DNA from: Caballeronia insecticola
Lineage (GTDB): Bacteria; Pseudomonadota; Gammaproteobacteria; Burkholderiales; Burkholderiaceae
Length of the DNA: 64,000 bases
Assembly (NCBI RefSeq): GCF_000402035.1
Contig: NC_021294.1
Coordinates: 124,001 to 188,000, forward strand
Direction: 5' to 3'
Shown here: positions 1 to 9,361 of the stretch, one piece after another
How the letters are laid out: each line of letters opens with the position of its first letter
How positions within the stretch are numbered: position 1 is the first letter of the stretch
The notes under the pieces: generated by a model
The model's database searches: none
Seen by the model: only the letters and a program-made list of their open reading frames with translations
What the model was told of the DNA's origin: nothing
Made by a program: the position numbers and the translations under genes

Positions 1-185
1 CCGGCCTGCGCGACGGAAGCCGGCGCCGATGCAGCCGCGGGCGCTTCGGCCGCGTCGGTGGCGGGCGGCGTCTGCGCCCACGCGGCCACCGTGATGCTCG
101 CGAACGCGCTGCCGAACACGAGCCTGAGACCGGCTCGGGGTTTGAACGGATGCGCGGGCGCGGGCAGGCGCTGCATGCTCTTCAT
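1..185 (-). CDS. N-terminus of an exported protein, cut by window start
   Basis: Only the first 61 codons are visible. They begin MKSMQRLPAP and contain a basic n-region, a hydrophobic stretch (LVFGSAFASITVAAW) and an AQ/TPP-like cleavage zone followed by an Ala/Pro-rich linker, so the product is secreted or inserted in the outer membrane. The start at 185 is supported by GAGGAG six bases upstream; an in-frame ATG three codons later is possible. The gene is divergent from the sensor kinase at 361. A signal peptide followed by an Ala/Pro-rich segment would suit a TonB-dependent receptor or a periplasmic protein, but this is a guess and no family is assigned. Confidence 0.6.
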   Translation of the reverse strand, partial: MKSMQRLPAPAHPFKPRAGLRLVFGSAFASITVAAWAQTPPATDAAEAPAAASAPASVAQA

Positions 186-360
186 CGTCGTCTCCTCTTC
201 TTTTCCGATCCACGCATCGAGAATGTTTCTTTGAATGAAAGCGTCGCATAAGAATGAGCGCGTGCACCGGGAGCTTTTCCCGATCGCGCAGGGAAGCGTT
301 CCCAATCGCGTTCCAGGCACCCCGCCGCACGACGAAGCGGTGCGTAGAATGCATTCCGTG

Positions 361-1401
361 ATGCCAACCGAATCCCTGCCCACTCTCGCGAAAGATGCTG
401 AGCGCCGCGCGCCGGTCTGGCGCGATCTCGCGCTTGTGCTCGCGTTGACGTTGGTGGCCGGCGCGCTCTTCGCGAGATTCGACTTCAGCGAATACGCGTA
501 TCGCCTGACGCGCAGCGCCGAGCGCTTTCAGGTCGATGAATTGCCGCCGACGCTCGTCGTGCTCGCGATCGGCTTCGCCTGGTTCGCGTGGCGGCGCTAT
601 CGCGAGGCGCAATCGGAAGTGCGCAGGCGGCGCGCGCTCGAAGAGGAAGCGGAACATCTGCTGGCCGAGAACCGGCGGCTCGCGAGTCAGGCGCTCGCCG
701 CGCAGGAAACCGAGCGGCGTCATCTCGCGCGCGAACTGCACGACGAACTCGGCCAATACCTCAACGCGATGTCGCTCGATGCGGGCCGTATCCGCGATCT
801 GTCGGCGCAACGCGAGGCGGAGATTCATCGGCTGTCGCTGGCGCTGATGCAAAGCGCGACGCACGTGTATCGCGAGATCGGCGGAATGATCCGCAAGCTG
901 CGGCCCATCGGGCTCGATGAATTCGGCTTGCCCACCGCGCTCGAACATTGCGTCGACGGATGGCGCGAGCGGCTGCCCGACGCGAGCTTTACGCTGGCCG
1001 TGGAAGGCGATTTCGACAATCTGAGCGATGCGCTCAACATCACGCTTTACCGGCTCGTGCAGGAAGGGCTGACGAACGTGTCGAAGTTCGCGCGGAGTTC
1101 ACGCGTGGAGATTTATCTGGCGCGCGCGCCGGGCAATGCGCAGGGCGCGGGCGAGATCGTCGTGACGATGGCCGACGACGGCCCCGGCGTCGATCTCGCG
1201 AAGCCGCGCGCGGGCCTCGGGCTGATCGGCATGCGCGAGCGCGTGGAAGCGCTCGGCGGCGAGTTTCATCTGGCAAGCGAACCGGGCGCGGGCTTTCTGT
1301 TCGGCGCGCGCGTGCCGGCTCAGGCGGGACTGCCGCTGCCCATCGAACCGAACGAAGCGGTGAACGCGGCGTCGGCGGAGCCGGTGAAATCGGCGAAGTG
1401 A
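361..1401 (+). CDS. NarX-type sensor histidine kinase (HisKA_3)
   Basis: Two-component sensor kinase of about 346 residues. Two hydrophobic segments (about residues 23-40 and 61-77) enclose only about 20 residues, so there is no sizeable periplasmic sensor domain. A coiled-coil linker (about 80-120) leads to the HisKA_3 dimerisation box ETERRHLARELHDELGQ with the phospho-acceptor His near 127. The HATPase_c part has an N-box-like region (RLVQEGLTNVSKFA), DDGPGVD and GLGLIGMRERV. In-frame ATGs exist at 349 and 361 (and an unlikely one at 235); none has a strong ribosome site, and 361 was chosen by fit. The 3' end overlaps the convergent response-regulator gene by 82 bases. The pair resembles kinases controlling PQQ alcohol dehydrogenases; this partner assignment is inferred from position. 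Confidence 0.85.
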   Translation: MPTESLPTLAKDAERRAPVWRDLALVLALTLVAGALFARFDFSEYAYRLTRSAERFQVDELPPTLVVLAIGFAWFAWRRYREAQSEVRRRRALEEEAEHLLAENRRLASQALAAQETERRHLARELHDELGQYLNAMSLDAGRIRDLSAQREAEIHRLSLALMQSATHVYREIGGMIRKLRPIGLDEFGLPTALEHCVDGWRERLPDASFTLAVEGDFDNLSDALNITLYRLVQEGLTNVSKFARSSRVEIYLARAPGNAQGAGEIVVTMADDGPGVDLAKPRAGLGLIGMRERVEALGGEFHLASEPGAGFLFGARVPAQAGLPLPIEPNEAVNAASAEPVKSAK

Positions 1402-2030
1402 AGGCCGAGACGATTGGCGATCTGCGCAAGCTGCACGCCGTTGTCCGCGCCGAATTTCTGGCGAATCACGGACTGATGATTCGCCACCGTCTTCTGGCTC
1501 AAACCCAGTTTCTCCGCGATGCTCGGCAACGTATAACCCTGCACAAGCAGACGCAGCACTTCGAACTCGCGCGCCGATAGCTGGCGTCCGGGCGGTCCTT
1601 CCTGGATCGTCGCGCGCAACGCGAGCGCCTGCGAAATATCCGGGCTCAGATAACAGACGCGCCGCGCGACCGAGCGCACCGCTTCGACGAGCACATCGGG
1701 CGCGCTTGCTTTCGTGACATAACCGCGCGCACCGGCATCGAGCGCGCGGCGCACGAAGATCGCTTCCTCGTGCACACTGAAGATCAGCACGTGCGCGTGC
1801 GGCTCGCGCGCGAGCATGCGCCGCATCGCTTCGATGCCGCTTGCACCGGGCAACGCGAGATCCATCACGACGACATCCGGCTGCAACGCACAGAACTTCT
1901 GATAAGCCTCGGCCGCGTTGGCCGCTTCGCCCGCGACGTTCACATCGGGGCTGAGTTCGAGCAGACGCTTGTAGCCTTCACGGACGACCGCGTGATCGTC
2001 CACGAGCAGCACGGATATGTCGGCAGTCAT
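1320..2030 (-). CDS. LuxR/NarL-family response regulator at the end of the pqq operon
   Basis: A 236-residue DNA-binding response regulator. The receiver domain (1-125) has the acidic pair D11/D12, the phospho-acceptor D57 in VVVMDLALPG and a K in YVTKAS. The LuxR helix-turn-helix lies at about 170-220 (LSAREFEVLRLLVQGYTLPS, then SQKTVANH). Its ATG shares the ATGA overlap with the pqqE stop, so it is very probably co-transcribed and translationally coupled with pqqE. It is similar in type to the AgmR/ErbR regulators that control PQQ-dependent alcohol oxidation in pseudomonads. Its likely kinase is the convergent gene at 361-1401. The last 82 bases are shared, antisense, with that kinase gene. 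Confidence 0.88.
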   Translation of the reverse strand: MTADISVLLVDDHAVVREGYKRLLELSPDVNVAGEAANAAEAYQKFCALQPDVVVMDLALPGASGIEAMRRMLAREPHAHVLIFSVHEEAIFVRRALDAGARGYVTKASAPDVLVEAVRSVARRVCYLSPDISQALALRATIQEGPPGRQLSAREFEVLRLLVQGYTLPSIAEKLGLSQKTVANHQSVIRQKFGADNGVQLAQIANRLGLHFADFTGSADAAFTASFGSMGSGSPA

Positions 2031-3232
2031 GGCGTGTCTTCTCCTTTTTCTGAACCATTCTCGCGGCCGAGCGCCGCGATGCGCCGGGAGTTCGCATCGT
2101 TGCGAAAGACGATGGGTTGCTCCTGCGGTTCCGGTTTCGCCGCTCTCGCCGATGCCGCGCGCACCACTTCGATCACGCGTTCGTGATGCGGAGACTTGTC
2201 GCAAACGGGGTCCGCATTCGCGGGGTCTTGCGTGAGCAGATACGCCTGACAGCGGCAGCCGCCCATGTCGATGGCTTTCTCGTCGCAACTGCGGCACGGC
2301 TCCTTCATCCAGCCGAAGCCGCGAAAACGGTTGAACGCATCGCTTTCGTACCAGATGTCCTTGAGCGGCATCTCGGTGACGTTCGGAAACGTGAGGCCCG
2401 GCAGCGTGCGCGCGGTGTGGCACGGCAGCGCGGCGCCATCCGGTGCGATGCCGAGAAACACCGAGCCCCAGCCGTTCATGCAGCGTTTCGGCCGGCGCTC
2501 GTAATAGTCCGGCACGACGAAGAAGATCTTGCACTTGTCGCCGATCTCGCGCCGATAGCGTTCGACCACGGCCTCGGCTTCGTCGAGTTGCTCTTTCGTC
2601 GGCATGAGTTGCGCGCGGTTCGTGTGCGCCCAGCCGTAATACTGCGTGTTCGCGAGTTCGAGATACTCGGCGCCCATGTCGAGCGCCATGTCGATGATGC
2701 GTCCGATATGCGGCAGGTTATAGCGATGCAGCACGCAGTTGAGCACCATCGGAAAGCCGTGCGCCTTGATGAGGCTCGCGACGCGCTTCTTGTAGTCGAA
2801 GGTCTTCGTGCTGGATAAAAAGTCGTTGAGTTCCTGCGACGAGTCCTGAAACGACAACTGAATGTGATCGAGCCCGGCTGCCTGCAACGCGCCGATGCGC
2901 TTCTCCGTCAAGCCGATGCCCGACGTGATGAGGTTCGTATAGAAGCCGAGCTTGCGCGCTTCTTCCACTAGCGTTTCGAGGTCGTCGCGCAAGAGCGGCT
3001 CACCGCCCGAAAAGCCCAGTTGCGCCGCGCCGAGCGCGCGTGCCTGACGCAGGACATCGATCCATTGCGCGGTATCGAGTTCGCGCGTGTGATCGGCGTA
3101 ATTCACCGGGTTGTAGCAGAACACGCAATGCAGCGGACAGCGATACGTGAGTTCCGCCAGCAGCCAAAGCGGCGGCGCGATGGGCGTGCCCTCGTGTTCG
3201 GGCCGTGCGATGGGTTCGGACAAATCGGTCAT
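2027..3232 (-). CDS. pqqE: PQQ biosynthesis radical SAM enzyme PqqE
   Basis: PqqE is the radical SAM protein that forms the carbon-carbon cross-link between the Glu and Tyr of the PqqA peptide while PqqD presents it. The radical SAM motif CPLHCVFC places the cluster cysteines at 32, 36 and 39. The C-terminal SPASM-type region carries further cysteines (CRSCDEKAIDMGGCRC) for auxiliary clusters. At 401 residues it is slightly longer than the usual 370-390 because of a charged tail. It starts four bases after the pqqD stop and its stop overlaps the start of the response regulator. Confidence 0.97.
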   Translation of the reverse strand: MTDLSEPIARPEHEGTPIAPPLWLLAELTYRCPLHCVFCYNPVNYADHTRELDTAQWIDVLRQARALGAAQLGFSGGEPLLRDDLETLVEEARKLGFYTNLITSGIGLTEKRIGALQAAGLDHIQLSFQDSSQELNDFLSSTKTFDYKKRVASLIKAHGFPMVLNCVLHRYNLPHIGRIIDMALDMGAEYLELANTQYYGWAHTNRAQLMPTKEQLDEAEAVVERYRREIGDKCKIFFVVPDYYERRPKRCMNGWGSVFLGIAPDGAALPCHTARTLPGLTFPNVTEMPLKDIWYESDAFNRFRGFGWMKEPCRSCDEKAIDMGGCRCQAYLLTQDPANADPVCDKSPHHERVIEVVRAASARAAKPEPQEQPIVFRNDANSRRIAALGRENGSEKGEDTP

Positions 3233-3236
3233 CGTG

Positions 3237-3545
3237 CTACTCCAGCCAGCCTCGCGCCCGCGCGCCCGCGACGAACGCGCGCACGTCGTCGCCGAGATGG
3301 GTCGCGTTGAACGCGGCTTCGAGATCGGCGACGAGCGCCGGGATATCGCGCGTGCCGTCGCAGCGCAGAAGAATTTGCGCCGCGCTCTGATTGAGCTTCA
3401 CCATGCCCTCCGGATAGAGCAGCACGTGCGCGTCCTGCGCCGGTTCCCATTGCAGGCGGAAGAGGCGTTTCAGTTTCGGATGCAGCGAGTCGTCGGGTGC
3501 TTCGACGGCTTCCTGCACGCGTTGAGTCGGATTGCTGTCGGTCAT
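3237..3545 (-). CDS. pqqD: PQQ biosynthesis peptide chaperone PqqD
   Basis: PqqD (102 residues) binds the PqqA precursor peptide and delivers it to PqqE. The winged-helix-like RRE fold is recognisable in the core: [38 protein letters not shown] and a conserved CDGTRDI segment. The N-terminus has about 20 poorly conserved residues, so the functional domain starts near residue 22. Its ATG overlaps the pqqC stop (ATGA) and pqqE follows after four bases, the usual pqqCDE arrangement. Confidence 0.95.
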   Translation of the reverse strand: MTDSNPTQRVQEAVEAPDDSLHPKLKRLFRLQWEPAQDAHVLLYPEGMVKLNQSAAQILLRCDGTRDIPALVADLEAAFNATHLGDDVRAFVAGARARGWLE

Positions 3546-4288
3546 TGCGGAAAGGCCTTTTCGATCGAATCGAGCATGGTCCAGAGAATATCGAGCTTGA
3601 ATTGCAGGATGTCGAGCGCGCGTTGCTGCGCCTCGCGCGTCGTGAAATGCGCGAGCGTGACTTCGAGCCCGTGCTCGACATCGCGCTGCGCGAGCGACAC
3701 GCGCGAGCGGAAATACGCGAGCCCGTCCGGCTCGATCCACGTGTAATGCTCGGGCCACGTTGCGAGACGATCCTTGTGGATTTGCGGCGCGAACATTTCG
3801 GTCAGCGACGAGCACACCGATTCCTGCCACGGCGCGCGGCGCGCGAAGTTGACATAGGCGTCGACGGCGAAGCGCACGCCCGGCGTGACGAGCCTGAGCG
3901 ACCAGAGATCGTCGCGCGATAAGCCCACTGCATCGCCGAGCCGCGCCCATGCCTCGATGCCGCCTGCCTGATCTTCGTAGCCGTCGTGATCGAGAATGCG
4001 CAGCACCCAGCGGCGGCGCGTTTCGCGATCGGGACAATTGGACATCACCGCCGCATCCTTCAGCGGAATGTTGATCTGGTAGTAGAAGCGGTTCGCGACC
4101 CAGCCGCGTATCTGTTCTTTCGAACAGCCGCCGCCATTCATCTTCACGTTGAACGGATGATGAATGTGATACGCCGTGCCCTTCGCGCGAAGCTGCGCCT
4201 CGAATTCGTCGCGCGTCCACGCGGGCCCCGCGTCCTGCACTTTCGTGAAGATCGGGCCTGTGGTCGGGTTGAGCATCGGATCGAACAT
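3542..4288 (-). CDS. pqqC: Pyrroloquinoline-quinone synthase PqqC
   Basis: PqqC performs the last step of PQQ synthesis, ring closure and an eight-electron oxidation of AHQQ by O2 without a metal. The product has 248 residues, the family's usual size. Diagnostic stretches are [45 protein letters not shown] and [18 protein letters not shown], with the conserved active-site His, Tyr and Arg residues. The start MFDPML at 4288 was chosen; a second ATG four codons later is possible. It follows pqqB by 46 bases and overlaps pqqD. Confidence 0.97.
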   Translation of the reverse strand: MFDPMLNPTTGPIFTKVQDAGPAWTRDEFEAQLRAKGTAYHIHHPFNVKMNGGGCSKEQIRGWVANRFYYQINIPLKDAAVMSNCPDRETRRRWVLRILDHDGYEDQAGGIEAWARLGDAVGLSRDDLWSLRLVTPGVRFAVDAYVNFARRAPWQESVCSSLTEMFAPQIHKDRLATWPEHYTWIEPDGLAYFRSRVSLAQRDVEHGLEVTLAHFTTREAQQRALDILQFKLDILWTMLDSIEKAFPQ

Positions 4289-4334
4289 CGAACGGTCTCC
4301 AGTGCGATTGCGGTTGTTATTGCGCTTGTTATTG

Positions 4335-5261
4335 CTACAGCTCGAAGCTCATGCCGTCGTGCGCGACTTCAATGCCGTGCTCCGCCAGAATGCGCCTCTC
4401 GGGTCCGTCCTCGATCAGGATCGGATTCGTGTTGTTGATATGGATCAGCACCTTTTGCACGCCCGCGCGATCGATCGAATCGAGTACCTCGATCATGCCG
4501 CCCGCACCGCTTTGCGCGAGATGCCCCATGTCCTTGCCGGTCTTTTTCGTGAGGCCGAGACGGATCATTTCGTCGTCGGTCCATACGGTGCCGTCGACGA
4601 GCAGCAGGTCGGCCGCGCGCATTGCTTCGAGCACATGCGGTTCGAGCGCGCCCAGACCCGGCGCATAGAACGCACGCTTGCCTGTAGCGGTATTCGTGAA
4701 CATCAGGCCGATGTTGTCGCCCACTTCGGGCGCATCGCGATGCGGCGAATAAGGCGGCGCTTTGCTCGACAGCGGCAACGCATCGATCGTCACGCGCGGC
4801 AGTTCCGGCACGCTGAACGACGCGCCGTCGAGCGCGATGCGCCTGTGTTCGACGCCGCAGTAATGCGCAAGAATCGACGTGATCGGAAAACCGGTGGACA
4901 GGTCTTGCCATACCGCATCGGTCGTATAGAGCGGCAGCGGCGTGCCGCGCTCGCGCAGCATCAGGAGGCCGGTGACGTGATCGATTTGCGCATCCATCGT
5001 GACGACGGCCGCGATACCGGTATCGCGCACGCGGCGCGCGGGCTGCAGTTCGGCATTCGCGGCGATCTGCGCGAGAATGTCCGGCGACGCGTTGACGAGC
5101 AGCCAGTCCTCGCCGTTATCGGTCACGGCAATCGACGACTGCGTGCGCGCTCGCGCCGCAATGGTGCCGCGCCGCACGCCGTCGCAATTGCGGCAATTGC
5201 AGTTCCATTGCGGAAAGCCGCCGCCCGCCGAGGATCCGAGCACGCGAATTTTCAAGGCCAC
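4335..5261 (-). CDS. pqqB: PQQ biosynthesis metallo-hydrolase PqqB
   Basis: PqqB is a metallo-beta-lactamase-fold protein proposed to hydroxylate the PqqE-derived precursor. The 308-residue product starts [15 protein letters not shown] after a GTG start codon; the paired cysteines near the N-terminus (NCNCRNC) are typical of the structural zinc site of PqqB. The GTG start overlaps the last ten bases of the upstream cytochrome b561-like gene, so translation is probably coupled. The degenerate lactamase motif ([13 protein letters not shown]) is the family norm. Confidence 0.96.
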   Translation of the reverse strand: MALKIRVLGSSAGGGFPQWNCNCRNCDGVRRGTIAARARTQSSIAVTDNGEDWLLVNASPDILAQIAANAELQPARRVRDTGIAAVVTMDAQIDHVTGLLMLRERGTPLPLYTTDAVWQDLSTGFPITSILAHYCGVEHRRIALDGASFSVPELPRVTIDALPLSSKAPPYSPHRDAPEVGDNIGLMFTNTATGKRAFYAPGLGALEPHVLEAMRAADLLLVDGTVWTDDEMIRLGLTKKTGKDMGHLAQSGAGGMIEVLDSIDRAGVQKVLIHINNTNPILIEDGPERRILAEHGIEVAHDGMSFEL

Positions 5262-5824
5262 ATCCTCCGCAGAAGTCCGTCACGATCGATCAGTTGATGT
5301 TTCATCGCGCCGAGAAAATGAAGAATCACGAGCGCCGCCATGATCCACGCCAGATATTCGTGGATGCCGAAGAAGATCTGCCGCATATGCTTGTCGTCCG
5401 AGCCCCATTGCGGCAGAGCGATACCCCAGAACTTCGTGCCGTACTTGTTGAACGACGAGCCGAGATAACCGGTGAGCGGCATCGCGAACATGCCAACGTA
5501 TAAAAGAGCCTGCGTGATGCTCGCGGCGGCGCGTTGCCACGCCCGCATCGGCGGCAGAGGCGGTCGGCCATAGGCCAGGCGTACCAGGACGCGGATCAGC
5601 ACCAGCAGGAAAACCGTAATTCCGAGCGACTTGTGGAAGTTGATGAGGTCCGACTTGAACGGCAGTCCGCGCGGCAAGCCAACCATATAGAAGCCGATGC
5701 ACAGCATCGCGATGATGGCGACCGCGATCAGCCAGTGCATCGCGATGACCGGGCGTGCAAAGCGTTCGCCCGCGCCGTCGATGCCGCTGTTGCGCGACGT
5801 GGCCGATGTCCGCGCGGTGCTCAT
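5252..5824 (-). CDS. Cytochrome b561-like membrane cytochrome
   Basis: A 190-residue integral membrane protein with four predicted helices (about residues 27-47, 66-86, 101-121, 160-178). Paired His residues that would bind two b-type hemes lie in MHWLIA, NFHKSLG, GIHEYL and LHFLGAMKH. This is the prokaryotic cytochrome b561 layout, which usually moves electrons between quinol and a periplasmic acceptor. It sits between fhcC (63 bases upstream) and pqqB (10-base overlap), an unusual place that suggests a role in methanol or formaldehyde electron transfer. Its exact partner is unknown. Confidence 0.88.
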   Translation of the reverse strand: MSTARTSATSRNSGIDGAGERFARPVIAMHWLIAVAIIAMLCIGFYMVGLPRGLPFKSDLINFHKSLGITVFLLVLIRVLVRLAYGRPPLPPMRAWQRAAASITQALLYVGMFAMPLTGYLGSSFNKYGTKFWGIALPQWGSDDKHMRQIFFGIHEYLAWIMAALVILHFLGAMKHQLIDRDGLLRRMWP

Positions 5825-5887
5825 GGCGTCACCCTCGTAAAAGTGGTTTGCGTGCCCCGGAATACAGGGTCCATTCTTTCCGCCCCG

Positions 5888-6724
5888 CTATGAATTGGCG
5901 ATCAGCAATTCCCCCCGTCCGTCCACGGCGAGGTCGCCGGCGTAGCGCCGTGGCAACACGTTGCCCGCGAGCGCCGCAAACGCCGGTGTGCTTTCGCGCG
6001 CGAGCATGCGCGTGAGGAGCAGCCAGAAGACGTCGAAGCCGCGTCCGCCTTCGGTGAAGGTCGGCGGGACCGAAGATGGCGCGTTTGTCAGCAACACCGT
6101 GCCGCGCCGCATGCCGTATCCCAAGTGTGCGCCCACTTTGCCCGCGACGCAGACCGTTCCCGCAATCAGCCGCGACGCCGCGAAATCGCCCGCATCGCCG
6201 CCGACGAGCACCGTGCCGCGCCGCATGCGATCGGCGAGCCGCGCGCCCGCGTTGCCGTGGATCGCGAGCGTGCCGCCGCTCATGCCTTCCATGTCGCCGG
6301 GCAGCGCGCTCGCGGCGAACGCGCCCGCATTGCCGTCGATGATCACGCGTCCGCCCTGCATCTCGCAGGCGGCGAACAGACCCGCATCGCCCTTGATGTG
6401 CAGCTCGCCGCCGCTCATCTTCATGCCCGCGTAATCGCCTGCGTTGCCGTGCACCATAAGCGAGCCTTCGCTCATATTTGCGCCGAGATGGTCGAACCAG
6501 CGCACGTCGCCTTCGATTGTGAGCGATGGCGTGTCCGCGTCCGCCCGCGCGATATCGATATCGATATCGAAGAGATCGCCGAGCGTGCACGTTTCGCCCG
6601 CGCCTTGCAGCACGATACGCGGCAACGCATCCGGCGAACTTGCCGCAAGCGCAGAAGGCAGTAATTTCGACCCGTCGATGCGAAAGCCTGGCGTATTTTT
6701 TACGCGCAACGTGATGGCATTCAT
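5888..6724 (-). CDS. fhcC: Formyltransferase/hydrolase complex subunit C (FhcC)
   Basis: A 278-residue homologue of archaeal formylmethanofuran dehydrogenase subunit C. The body is a right-handed beta-helix built of repeated G-N/D-A-G-hydrophobic units, for example MVHGNAGDYAGMKMSGG, IKGDAGLFA, IIDGNAGAFAA and IHGNAGARLADRMRRG, like the C-terminal domain of glutamate synthase. In methylotrophic bacteria the Fhc complex transfers formyl from H4MPT to methylofuran and hydrolyses it to formate. The start ATG overlaps the fhcD stop (ATGA). Confidence 0.95.
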   Translation of the reverse strand: MNAITLRVKNTPGFRIDGSKLLPSALAASSPDALPRIVLQGAGETCTLGDLFDIDIDIARADADTPSLTIEGDVRWFDHLGANMSEGSLMVHGNAGDYAGMKMSGGELHIKGDAGLFAACEMQGGRVIIDGNAGAFAASALPGDMEGMSGGTLAIHGNAGARLADRMRRGTVLVGGDAGDFAASRLIAGTVCVAGKVGAHLGYGMRRGTVLLTNAPSSVPPTFTEGGRGFDVFWLLLTRMLARESTPAFAALAGNVLPRRYAGDLAVDGRGELLIANS

Positions 6725-7662
6725 GCGCGGTTCCCGTCGATGCCCTGCGAAAGCGCGTGCAATTTGAAGTGATACGGCCCGAGCTTGCCGCCGTAATTGC
6801 CCGCGGAAATGCGCAGCACGCCGCCCGCGCGCCCGATGTTCGTCGCGGCTGCGATGCCCGCGGTCATCGCGGCGCCGACATCGGCGTCGGTGAGGCCATC
6901 GATCACGATTTCGAGCACGCACGCAACGTCCGCAGTCAGCTCGCTCTTCTTCGACAAGCCGACGAGCGTCGGGCAAAACGCATCGTTGGTCGATGCAGTA
7001 GCGCCCGCGTACTTCGAGCCGATCTTCGAGCCCGAGCGCACCACGCCGCCCGGAAACGGCGTGATGACGTTCGGCAGACGATGCATCGCCGCGACGGCTG
7101 CTTCCGCCGCATGCAACGCGCTGTCGATATCGCGCGCGAGAAACAGCAGATTGCCGCCGCCGACCGCTTTCACCGTGGCGGTGAATTCTTCGCAGACGAA
7201 CTCGCCGTCCATCACGGGCACGCGCCAGTAACGCGTGCCGTCGAGCATTTTCGATATTTGCCAGCCGTCGCCGAAGAAGCGCAGGCCCGCGCCGAGCGGT
7301 GCGTCGTCGGAGAGCGGGGCGCGGCTCGTCGCGCGCTCGATGCCGCCGTAGACCGCCGTCGTCGGACACGTCAGCACGCATTGCCCGACGCGCCGCGCGA
7401 TCTGCTTGGCCAATTCCTTCGACGATATCGCGAAGATCAGCACCGCGATGCCCGGCCGTCCGTCGGGCGTTTCGTCGCCGGACAGCGTGCGTTCGATACC
7501 CGCCTCGCAACCGCAGTCGATGACGGATGTCGCAAAGCCCGTCAGCGAATTCGCCGCGTGACGCGCCCAGTCCGGCGTGTGCGCGGTGATGACGAGGCGC
7601 GTCGCCTTCATCGGGAAGGCTTCGGCGAAGGTGTCGTCGATCTGCGTGTCGTTGATGCGCAT
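6721..7662 (-). CDS. fhcD: Formylmethanofuran:H4MPT formyltransferase subunit FhcD
   Basis: A 313-residue homologue of archaeal Ftr. It moves the formyl group from N5-formyl-H4MPT to methylofuran inside the Fhc complex in the cytoplasm. Family landmarks visible are DTFAEAFPMKATRLVITA at the start, VIDCGCEAGIE, GQCVLTCPTTAVY, ITPFPGGVVRSGSKIGSKY and the C-terminal SAGNYGGKLGPYHFKL. The start is one base after the fhcA stop and the stop overlaps the fhcC start, so stoichiometric coupled translation is likely. Confidence 0.96.
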   Translation of the reverse strand: MRINDTQIDDTFAEAFPMKATRLVITAHTPDWARHAANSLTGFATSVIDCGCEAGIERTLSGDETPDGRPGIAVLIFAISSKELAKQIARRVGQCVLTCPTTAVYGGIERATSRAPLSDDAPLGAGLRFFGDGWQISKMLDGTRYWRVPVMDGEFVCEEFTATVKAVGGGNLLFLARDIDSALHAAEAAVAAMHRLPNVITPFPGGVVRSGSKIGSKYAGATASTNDAFCPTLVGLSKKSELTADVACVLEIVIDGLTDADVGAAMTAGIAAATNIGRAGGVLRISAGNYGGKLGPYHFKLHALSQGIDGNRA

Positions 7663-7663
7663 G

Positions 7664-9361
7664 CTAGTCCCCGCTCGCAGCGAAGCACGCAACGGGCAGC
7701 AGCCTGCCGCCGTTGCAGCAGGCGCAGATTTCGTCGTCGCCGATTGCGATGTTCTCGAAGCGCGTCGCGAGATTCGCTTCCGCATAGTCGCGCACGCGTC
7801 GTTCGATCGCGCGATCGTAGTCGGGGCTCACGTAATGGATGCCGCCCGTCGGTGTGGCGAGCAGCGTGCCGTCGCGCGCGATCAGCTCGCCGTCCTTGAA
7901 CACGTAAGCAGGCGACGTGAACATGCGCTCGCGGTCCGCATCGTCGCGATACACGGCGATATCCGCCGCCGCGCCCGCACCGAGATGACCGCGGTCTTTC
8001 AGGCCGAGCAATTTCGCGGGACCGGCACGCGTGATGATCGCGATGTCGTAGAGCGAGAACTCGCGTTTGATTTCGCTCAGCGCGCTCGCGGCTTTGGCAT
8101 CGGCGTGGAGCGTGTCGAGCTGTTCGTCGCGGAAGGACTTGTCCATCAGCAGGCGAATCAAATGCGGATAGCTCGTGAACGGCGCGCCGTTCGGATGATC
8201 GGTTGTCATCGACACGCGCCACGGATCATCGACGAGCAGAAAAATCTCCAGCCCGATGATCCATTGCAGCGCGTTCACAAAGCTCTGCTCGCGATATTTG
8301 AACGGCACGATGCCGCAGCCCGCATCGCATTCGATATCGCCGAGCACCCATTTGCGCGGACGGGCCAGCGGCGCGTTCTTGAACTGCATCATCGTGTCGC
8401 CGGAAGCGGTGACTGTCTGACCGAACATGATCTGGCCGACATCGATGGTCACGTTGGGCCGCGCATTGACCGCCTCGGCAATCGCGCGCGCGCCCGACGA
8501 AAACTTGCGCGGGCCTTCGGTGCCGTAGCTGTGGAACTGGATATGCGTCAGATGAATGGGCAAGCCGTCGGCGGCGTCCATTGTCCTGATCGTCGATTCG
8601 ATATTGCCCGGCACGCCCAGATTGCTCGCGTGGACATGCAGCGGATGCGGCACGCGCAGATCGGTGAGCGCGCGCGTGAGCGTCTTCAGCACGTCGCGCG
8701 GCGTGATGCCGTAATGCACGTGCTTTTCATCGACGTCGAGCGAACGCTGATTGAACTTGAACGCCGAAATGCCGCCCGGATTCACGACCTTCACGCCGAG
8801 CGCCTTGCTCGAATGAATTGTCCAGCCGACGTAATCGCGCAGGCGCTCGAAGTCTTCGTTCGCGGCGAGCATTTGGAGGAAGAGTTCGTCGTTGCCCATC
8901 ATCACGTAGGCGCCGTGATCGATGATCGGCGTATCGCCCATCTCAAGATGCGCATGGCGCGCGTTCGACGCGATCATCGCCGGTTCGAACGCGGCCGTAT
9001 AGCCCATTTCCGCGTAGCGATAGCCTGCCGCGAGCGTGCCCGGCGCGCAGACGCCGCACGATGGCAGACGCATATAGCGGCCTTCGTTCGGACGATCGGG
9101 CACGGCGCGCGGATCGTCGCGATGATCTTCGGGCAGAAGAAGACGCGAGAGATTCGTCTTGCCGCCGCCGATGTGCGAATGCAGATCGATGCCGCCCGCC
9201 ATCACGATCATGCCGTTCGCGTCGAAATCGCGGTCGATGCTTTCACCCGACGCAAGACCGGCGACGATGCGGCCGTCGCGGATATAGATGTCGCGTTTCT
9301 CGCCGTCCACGCCGTTTGCCGGATCGTAGAGCGTGCCGCCTTTGAGGCGCGTGAGGCTCAT
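7664..9361 (-). CDS. fhcA: Formylmethanofuran dehydrogenase subunit A / formyl hydrolase FhcA
   Basis: A 565-residue amidohydrolase-fold subunit that hydrolyses formylmethylofuran to formate. The N-terminal beta-sandwich strand (LKGGTLYDPANGVDG) leads to the metal motif DLHSHIGGGK; further metal or catalytic residues appear in HVHASNLG, THIQFHSYG and MTTDHPNGAPF. The C-terminus has ACCNGGRLLPVACF. Size and motifs agree with FhcA of Methylobacterium. The start ATG overlaps the fhcB stop. Confidence 0.96.
   Translation of the reverse strand: MSLTRLKGGTLYDPANGVDGEKRDIYIRDGRIVAGLASGESIDRDFDANGMIVMAGGIDLHSHIGGGKTNLSRLLLPEDHRDDPRAVPDRPNEGRYMRLPSCGVCAPGTLAAGYRYAEMGYTAAFEPAMIASNARHAHLEMGDTPIIDHGAYVMMGNDELFLQMLAANEDFERLRDYVGWTIHSSKALGVKVVNPGGISAFKFNQRSLDVDEKHVHYGITPRDVLKTLTRALTDLRVPHPLHVHASNLGVPGNIESTIRTMDAADGLPIHLTHIQFHSYGTEGPRKFSSGARAIAEAVNARPNVTIDVGQIMFGQTVTASGDTMMQFKNAPLARPRKWVLGDIECDAGCGIVPFKYREQSFVNALQWIIGLEIFLLVDDPWRVSMTTDHPNGAPFTSYPHLIRLLMDKSFRDEQLDTLHADAKAASALSEIKREFSLYDIAIITRAGPAKLLGLKDRGHLGAGAAADIAVYRDDADRERMFTSPAYVFKDGELIARDGTLLATPTGGIHYVSPDYDRAIERRVRDYAEANLATRFENIAIGDDEICACCNGGRLLPVACFAASGD

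Noticed and set aside
182..367. 61-codon minus-strand frame near the window start
   Set aside because: Overlaps the better supported exported-protein start at 185 and the region before the kinase; no ribosome site.
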